Shown here: positions 59,293 through 64,000 of the stretch, one piece after another
How the letters are laid out: every line of letters begins with the position of its first letter
Numbering within the stretch: position 1 is the stretch's first letter
From: Vibrionaceae bacterium
Lineage (GTDB): Bacteria > Pseudomonadota > Gammaproteobacteria > Enterobacterales > Vibrionaceae
Direction of reading: 5' to 3'
Length of the DNA stretch: 64,000 nt
Assembly (NCBI GenBank): GCA_018222805.1
Contig: JAAEZQ010000001.1
Location: forward strand, 248,001 to 312,000
Position numbers and translations under genes: made by a program
Notes under the pieces: model-generated
The model's database searches: none
What the model was told of the DNA's origin: nothing
The model's input: the letters and a program-made list of their open reading frames with translations, nothing else

Positions 59293-60630
59293 ATGTCATC
59301 AACTACGCTCACCCCGCAACCAACACTAGCCAAACAATTGTTCTCTATGACGTGGCCCATGCTCTTTGGTGTCCTGTCTCTGATGAGTTTTCAACTGGTG
59401 GACAGTGCGTTTATCGGCCAACTGGGTGTCTTACCGTTGGCGGTGCAGGGCTTCACGCTCCCACTGCAAATGGTAGTGATCGGTATTCAGGTAGGCTTAG
59501 GTATCGCAACAACCGCCGTGATTTCTAAAGCGCTCGGCGCAAATGAAACCCGCTATGCCAGACAATTGGGTGGCTTAGTCCTCATGATAGGCTCGGTCGG
59601 GGTCGCGATAATCAGTGTGTTAATTTGGTTGCTTCGCCACCCGATATTATCCATGCTCAGCGCGCCGGATAACATCATGCCCATCATCGATAGTTACTGG
59701 CCTTGGTGGTTACTGAGCTCTTGGACCGGAGCCCTTCTCTACTTTTACTACAGCATCTGCCGAGCCCACGGCAATACCATGTTGCCAGGCACCATGATGA
59801 TGATCACCAGCGGTGTGAACCTTATTCTCGACCCGATCTTCATTTTCACCCTCGACCTCGGCATTAATGGTGCTGCGCTCGCAACCATTGCGGCTTTCAG
59901 TTTGGGTATTTTAGTCGTGGCTCCACGGGTGAAAAAGAATCATTGGGCTACATCACAATGGCAAGACTTAAACGTAATAAAGAGTATCCGGTCGATCGGC
60001 AACATAATGGGACCCGCGATGATAAGCCAATTGTTGCCTCCTTTATCTTCGATGCTGGCAACTAAGCTGCTGGCTGGCTTTGGTACTGCTGCCGTAGCGG
60101 CATGGGCTTTAGGTTCGCGTTATGAGTTTTTCGCTATTGTTTCTGTACTCGCGTTAACCATGTCTCTGCCACCAATGGTTGGGCGGTTACTTGGTGCAAA
60201 GAATTACATTGATATTCAATCTCTCGTCAGTATTGCGGTTAAGTTTATTCTAAGCTTCCAACTCTTAATCGCTGTTATTACCTTTACCGTCGCGAATCCT
60301 CTGGCACTATTAATGACCAGTGATATTCAGGTAGAGCAGGTGTTAGAGATGCATTTGGTGATCGTCCCTATCAGCTTAGGCTCTCTGGGTGTATGTATGC
60401 TTATGGTTTCTGTTTGTAATGCATTAGGTAAGTCATACACGGCTCTTACCGTCTCGGCATTACGCCTGTTCGTATTTTTCCTACCGTGTTTGTGGGTTGG
60501 TTCTCAGCTTGGGGGAATCAAAGGTCTTCTACTTGGTGCTTGTATCGGTAATATCTGTGCGGGTATCGCAGCTTATCTCACCTATCGTCGCACCATCGCA
60601 TCACTGTCTAAAATGACTAAAGCAAGTTAA
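59293..60630 (+). CDS. MATE-family efflux transporter
   Basis: A 445-residue protein with twelve predicted helices in two repeats (QLVDSAFIGQLGVLPLAVQGFTLPLQ, key words, and the second-half MGPAMISQLLPPLSSMLATKLL). MATE pumps expel cationic drugs or metabolites against Na+ or H+. Substrate unknown. Single gene. Confidence 0.92.
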   Translation: MSSTTLTPQPTLAKQLFSMTWPMLFGVLSLMSFQLVDSAFIGQLGVLPLAVQGFTLPLQMVVIGIQVGLGIATTAVISKALGANETRYARQLGGLVLMIGSVGVAIISVLIWLLRHPILSMLSAPDNIMPIIDSYWPWWLLSSWTGALLYFYYSICRAHGNTMLPGTMMMITSGVNLILDPIFIFTLDLGINGAALATIAAFSLGILVVAPRVKKNHWATSQWQDLNVIKSIRSIGNIMGPAMISQLLPPLSSMLATKLLAGFGTAAVAAWALGSRYEFFAIVSVLALTMSLPPMVGRLLGAKNYIDIQSLVSIAVKFILSFQLLIAVITFTVANPLALLMTSDIQVEQVLEMHLVIVPISLGSLGVCMLMVSVCNALGKSYTALTVSALRLFVFFLPCLWVGSQLGGIKGLLLGACIGNICAGIAAYLTYRRTIASLSKMTKAS

Positions 60631-60666
60631 GCCGATCAATCGAGTAACTCACTCATTGCTGAAAGT

Positions 60667-60689
60667 AAGCCCTCCACTTGCGAGGGCTT
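60667..60689. terminator. Terminator between the MATE and Gfo/Idh genes
   Basis: AAGCCCTC, 7-base loop, GAGGGCTT, with weak T run (CATTCTTT). Confidence 0.7.
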
Positions 60690-60719
60690 CATTCTTTAAT
60701 TCAGATGCCGTCTATCGCA

Positions 60720-61703
60720 TCAAACCGTTTCGTCCACCGGAAAAACAACACCAGTTTGTCTTCTGACTTCCGTCAAGACTTTCGCAACCGTCAACGAACG
60801 TTGCTTAGTATTTTCATCAATCACACCTAATTTAAGCTGCTTGGCAAAGGCTTTTGCTTCATAAACCATGTGGTTTTCATTTTGTGGCAATGTCAGTACC
60901 TCTTTGTCTTTACCGCGAAGAATGCGTTCGACACCCCGCCCGGTGGATATCATGTCAACTAACACGCTACCCTGTTCACCCTGAAATTCACTGGGGATCA
61001 ACGAGTCACTCACTTTTGAATGCAGTAAATTCACGTTAAAGCCATCGTAGGCAAGCGTCACACTACCACACCCATCCACACCAGATGGCAAGACAAACGC
61101 GCTGGCCTGAACCTGATTAGGCTCGCCAAATAACTCAATTGCAGAACCCAGACAGTAATAGCCGATGTCCATAATTGAACCATTGGAAAAATCCGGATTG
61201 AACGTATTCGGGTTCTCTCCGTTTAAATACTTTTGATATCTCGACGAGTATTGGCAGTAGCTGATCGTAGCGTGTCTTAACGGTGCTATGGTCGGCAGGC
61301 TTTCTTTCAATACCTCAAAATTTGGCGTGTAAGGCGACATGAATGCCTCAAAAAGCACGACATTATTTTCTTCGGCGCACTTAAACATCTCTTTTGCAAG
61401 TGCGTAATTTGAGGCCATCGGTTTTTCACAGATCACATGCTTGCCAGCTTTTAGCATTTGCAACGCTTGAGGTGCATGAAGTGAATTTGGACTAGCAATG
61501 TAGACAGCATCAATATCGGAATCTTTCCCTAAAGCGTCTAAACTGTCGTAAAAAGTCTCAGCATGGTATGGCGCGCCAAATGAACAAGCCTTGTCAATAT
61601 CTCTCGAATAAACAGCTTTAAGGCTAAATTCCCCCGTTTGTATCGCTGCTTCAACAAATTGTTGAGATATCCAGTTCGTCCCAATAATCGCGAGATTAAA
61701 CAT
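60720..61703 (-). CDS. Gfo/Idh/MocA-family oxidoreductase
   Basis: A 327-residue NAD(P)-dependent dehydrogenase. The N-terminal Rossmann fold begins NLAIIGTNWISQQF, with the family CEKPMA motif at about residue 92 and a C-terminal sugar-type domain with IMDIGYYCLGSAIELFGEP. It acts on a sugar or polyol; substrate unknown. Single gene, divergent from the large gap before the GAPDH gene. Confidence 0.88.
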   Translation of the reverse strand: MFNLAIIGTNWISQQFVEAAIQTGEFSLKAVYSRDIDKACSFGAPYHAETFYDSLDALGKDSDIDAVYIASPNSLHAPQALQMLKAGKHVICEKPMASNYALAKEMFKCAEENNVVLFEAFMSPYTPNFEVLKESLPTIAPLRHATISYCQYSSRYQKYLNGENPNTFNPDFSNGSIMDIGYYCLGSAIELFGEPNQVQASAFVLPSGVDGCGSVTLAYDGFNVNLLHSKVSDSLIPSEFQGEQGSVLVDMISTGRGVERILRGKDKEVLTLPQNENHMVYEAKAFAKQLKLGVIDENTKQRSLTVAKVLTEVRRQTGVVFPVDETV

Positions 61704-62517
61704 GTCATTTCCTTCTAATTTTGATTATAAACGCCAAGTGACTTCAGCCTATCTAACCAATTTAAACAAGGTTTACTTGACTAGACAACGCCTAACAGCG
61801 AAAGAATGCCAGCGCTGCGTGTTCCACAATTTATGACTCAACATCAGTGACGGCGTCACTTAAGGTAAAGTGTTTAGCACTGTTAATCGTCGTTTTATTG
61901 ATAAGCCTCAACAATCTCAACCCGCAGGACTGGTAATTTTAGGCCGTTACAATACTCGCTAATCCGAGTGATAATTCAGAATTTGCTCTTCTCGCGAACA
62001 ATAAACCTAAAGCTTTAAAGGTTAATGAACATTTTTAGAGCTATAAATCTCAGTTCATATTGTGATTTGATGCAAATTTTTGATATTAAATCTCAAGCTC
62101 AATGCCACATTTCAGCCCATACATTAGTCTTAGTTAACAAAACACATAATTAAGACTTTTATGTTTACCTCTAGAGTTGCGTTATCGATTCATATCACAC
62201 ATTAATGTAATGTTTAGAGTTTATTTCAAATAGAATCCTTGAGAATAAACATTATCATCGCAAAATAAGTTTGCATTTTTAAAAATGTCAACACCTTAAA
62301 TACGACGCCTTAGTCACATTAATCCTCCATGCAAAAGCCATATAACAGTGATTTCCACTGGATTTATTTTTCCTAGCAGAATAAGCCCTTCAACCGTAGA
62401 ATCCGCCCCATAATTATTACAACCCGATTACATTACCACCAGACTCCTACGCTCTACCGTAGAGGTAACAGCGGTGAGTATGGTTAGCCCCCAAAACGTG
62501 AAAGGTCCAATACAACA
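61704..62517. promoter_or_regulatory. 814-bp gap before the GAPDH gene
   Basis: AT-rich and without a supported gene. It contains a near-perfect palindrome AGTGACG-G-CGTCACT at 61846-61860, a small hairpin CTCTAC-C-GTAGAG at about 62452-62464, and a run of purine/pyrimidine-rich leader just before the start. A 42-codon ORF from about 62025 has AAAGG three bases before ATG, but no other support. A long untranslated leader or a small RNA is possible. Confidence 0.4.
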
Positions 62518-63951
62518 ATGAGTCCAGAGAAATATCTCCAAGACTGGCAAACTAGCCAAACGATTGCTGAATCTATCTCCCCTCTAATCGGCAAACTGTA
62601 TCGTGAAAAAGGAATCGAAGTGGTTCTGTTCGGTAAGACGCTTATCAACGCCACAACTATCGACATTCTCAAAACTCACCGCGTAGCAAGACGATACACT
62701 GGAAACCCTCTTTCTCTAGAGCAAACAATGCCTATCATTGAAGCACTATGCGAAATGAGCATTTCGTCTAGCCGCGTTGATATTGGCCAATTGGCAACTA
62801 AGTATTGGAATGAGCACGAAGATACTTCTTCACTTAATGATTTCCTACAAACAGCACTTCAAGGTGCTCGTGATGCAGATTCTTCTCTGAAAGCTCGCGA
62901 TGTGGTTCTTTACGGTTTTGGTCGCATCGGGCGTCTACTAACACGTCTTCTTATCGAGAAGAGCGGTCCTGGTTACCCACTAAGACTTCGTGCAATCGTT
63001 GTACGTGGTGGTAAAAAAGGCGACTTAGAGAAACGTGCTAGCTTACTACGTCGTGACTCGGTACATGGCCAATTCAATGGTAGCATCATCATTGACGAAG
63101 AGCGTAAGGCACTGATAGTGAATGGCAACTTCATTCAAATCATCTACGCAAACAACCCAAGCGATGTTGACTACACCACTTACGGCATTAACAACGCACT
63201 TGTTGTAGACAATACAGGCGTTTGGCGTGATGCAGAAGGTCTGAGCCAACACTTAGCATGTAACGGCGCAGAAAAAGTACTTCTGACCGCACCTGGTAAA
63301 GGCGATATCAAAAACGTTGTATTTGGTGTAAATGAATCTGTGATTCAAGAGGAAGACACCATCATCTCAGCTGCAAGCTGTACAACAAACGCGATTACAC
63401 CAGTACTGAAAGCGTTGAACGATAAGTACGGTGTACTTTCAGGCCACATCGAAACGGTTCACTCATACACTAACGACCAAAACCTGATCGATAACTTCCA
63501 CTCAGGCGATCGTCGCGGACGTAGTGCATCTCTGAACATGGTTCTAACTTCAACTGGCGCAGCAAAAGCAGTAGCAAAAGCACTGCCTGAACTGGCTGGA
63601 AAACTAACAGGTAACGCGATTCGCGTTCCTACGCCGAACGTTTCAATGGCGGTCGCAAACCTAAACCTAGGTGAAGACGTGGATCGTGATTCACTGAACG
63701 ACTACCTACGTGAAATAGCTCTAAATTCTGAGCTATCAGCACAGATTGATTACACAGACTCAACTGAAATTGTTTCAACAGACTTAGTTGGTTCACGTCA
63801 TCCTGGCGTAGTTGATGGTCAAGCGACTATCGCACAAGACAAGCGTTGTGTACTGTACATTTGGTACGACAACGAATTCGGTTACAGCTGCCAAGTTGTG
63901 CACTGTATGGAACAAATGATGGGCGTTCGTTACCAAACATTCCCTCGATAG
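62518..63951 (+). CDS. Glyceraldehyde-3-phosphate dehydrogenase with a long N-terminal extension
   Basis: A 477-residue protein. Residues 1 to about 125 form a helical extension absent from normal GAPDH (about 330 aa). The Rossmann part begins VVLYGFGRIGRLL at about 128; the catalytic Cys288 lies in SAASCTTNA and His315 in HSYTNDQ; ending WYDNEFGYSCQVVH. It should oxidise glyceraldehyde-3-phosphate. The acidic residue after the second strand is replaced by VVRGG, so cofactor choice is open. The ribosome site (GAAAGG, 13 bases off) is weak. A long-GAPDH subclass is known in vibrios and other marine bacteria. Confidence 0.88.
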   Translation: MSPEKYLQDWQTSQTIAESISPLIGKLYREKGIEVVLFGKTLINATTIDILKTHRVARRYTGNPLSLEQTMPIIEALCEMSISSSRVDIGQLATKYWNEHEDTSSLNDFLQTALQGARDADSSLKARDVVLYGFGRIGRLLTRLLIEKSGPGYPLRLRAIVVRGGKKGDLEKRASLLRRDSVHGQFNGSIIIDEERKALIVNGNFIQIIYANNPSDVDYTTYGINNALVVDNTGVWRDAEGLSQHLACNGAEKVLLTAPGKGDIKNVVFGVNESVIQEEDTIISAASCTTNAITPVLKALNDKYGVLSGHIETVHSYTNDQNLIDNFHSGDRRGRSASLNMVLTSTGAAKAVAKALPELAGKLTGNAIRVPTPNVSMAVANLNLGEDVDRDSLNDYLREIALNSELSAQIDYTDSTEIVSTDLVGSRHPGVVDGQATIAQDKRCVLYIWYDNEFGYSCQVVHCMEQMMGVRYQTFPR

Positions 63952-64000
63952 GTGAACATTGCTCCACAACGTTAACCACATGGTGTAGCGAACTATACCT

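Noticed and set aside
62025..62153. 42-codon ORF in the gap before the GAPDH gene
   Set aside because: AAAGG is only three bases before ATG and the composition is like the surrounding AT-rich DNA; kept only as a remark.

Overview
The window looks like chromosome 2 of a Harveyi-clade Vibrio (close to V. parahaemolyticus, V. alginolyticus or V. campbellii). This rests on gene content recalled from that clade: luxPQ, a vemP-secDF2 pair, phaBAPC, the napFDABC/narQP locus, a tal-tkt pair and vibrio-type MCPs. The species call is inference. No rRNA, tRNA, phage, CRISPR array or transposase gene was seen.

Layout. 1-3100: the end of moeA, moeB, a small membrane protein, a mercaptopyruvate sulfurtransferase, then two decayed 3' gene halves (LysE exporter, AlaX tRNA editing). 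3100-13700: a carbon module with a SorC regulator divergent from talB-tkt, then a mannitol-type PTS operon equivalent to the E. coli cmtB-cmtA-yggP-yggD-yggC set, a PHP phosphatase, and a second, internally deleted copy of the tkt 3' end. 13700-21400: an Aer-like MCP, aroG preceded by a candidate Cys-rich leader peptide, an OmpA-type porin, a YqaB-like phosphatase, arfB and another MCP. 21400-29300: an RND pump, dCMP deaminase, pepT, a DUF6279 lipoprotein and a 57-residue small protein. 29300-36600: narQP divergent from napFDABC plus a 44-residue membrane protein, with FNR- and NarP-like sites between them. 36700-41200: phaB-phaA-phaP-phaC, with a 269-bp MITE-like element lodged in the loop of a terminator between phaP and phaC. 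41800-46900: a LysE exporter, then secF and secD under the translation-arrest peptide VemP, whose RNA switch can be read in the sequence, and an SH3b protein. 46900-53100: small hypotheticals, Lrp and EamA genes, a PilZ protein, and a MarR-HlyD-FUSC efflux operon with two palindromic operators. 53100-64000: luxP-luxQ, a GIY-YIG protein, a YceH protein, tmaR, a MATE pump, a Gfo/Idh oxidoreductase, and a GAPDH with a long N-terminal extension behind an 814-bp gap.

How the genes work together. The tal-tkt-cmt block probably imports and phosphorylates a polyol, oxidises it and passes it to the pentose phosphate pathway. The nap/nar block performs nitrate-responsive periplasmic nitrate reduction. 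VemP senses export capacity and sets SecDF2 synthesis. LuxPQ senses AI-2. The pha operon stores carbon as polyhydroxybutyrate. The findings most worth a second look are the vemP-secD RNA switch, the MITE inside the phaP-phaC terminator, the duplicated and deleted tkt end flanking the cmt operon, the leader ORF of aroG, the LysE/AlaX remnants, and several very small unannotated genes.
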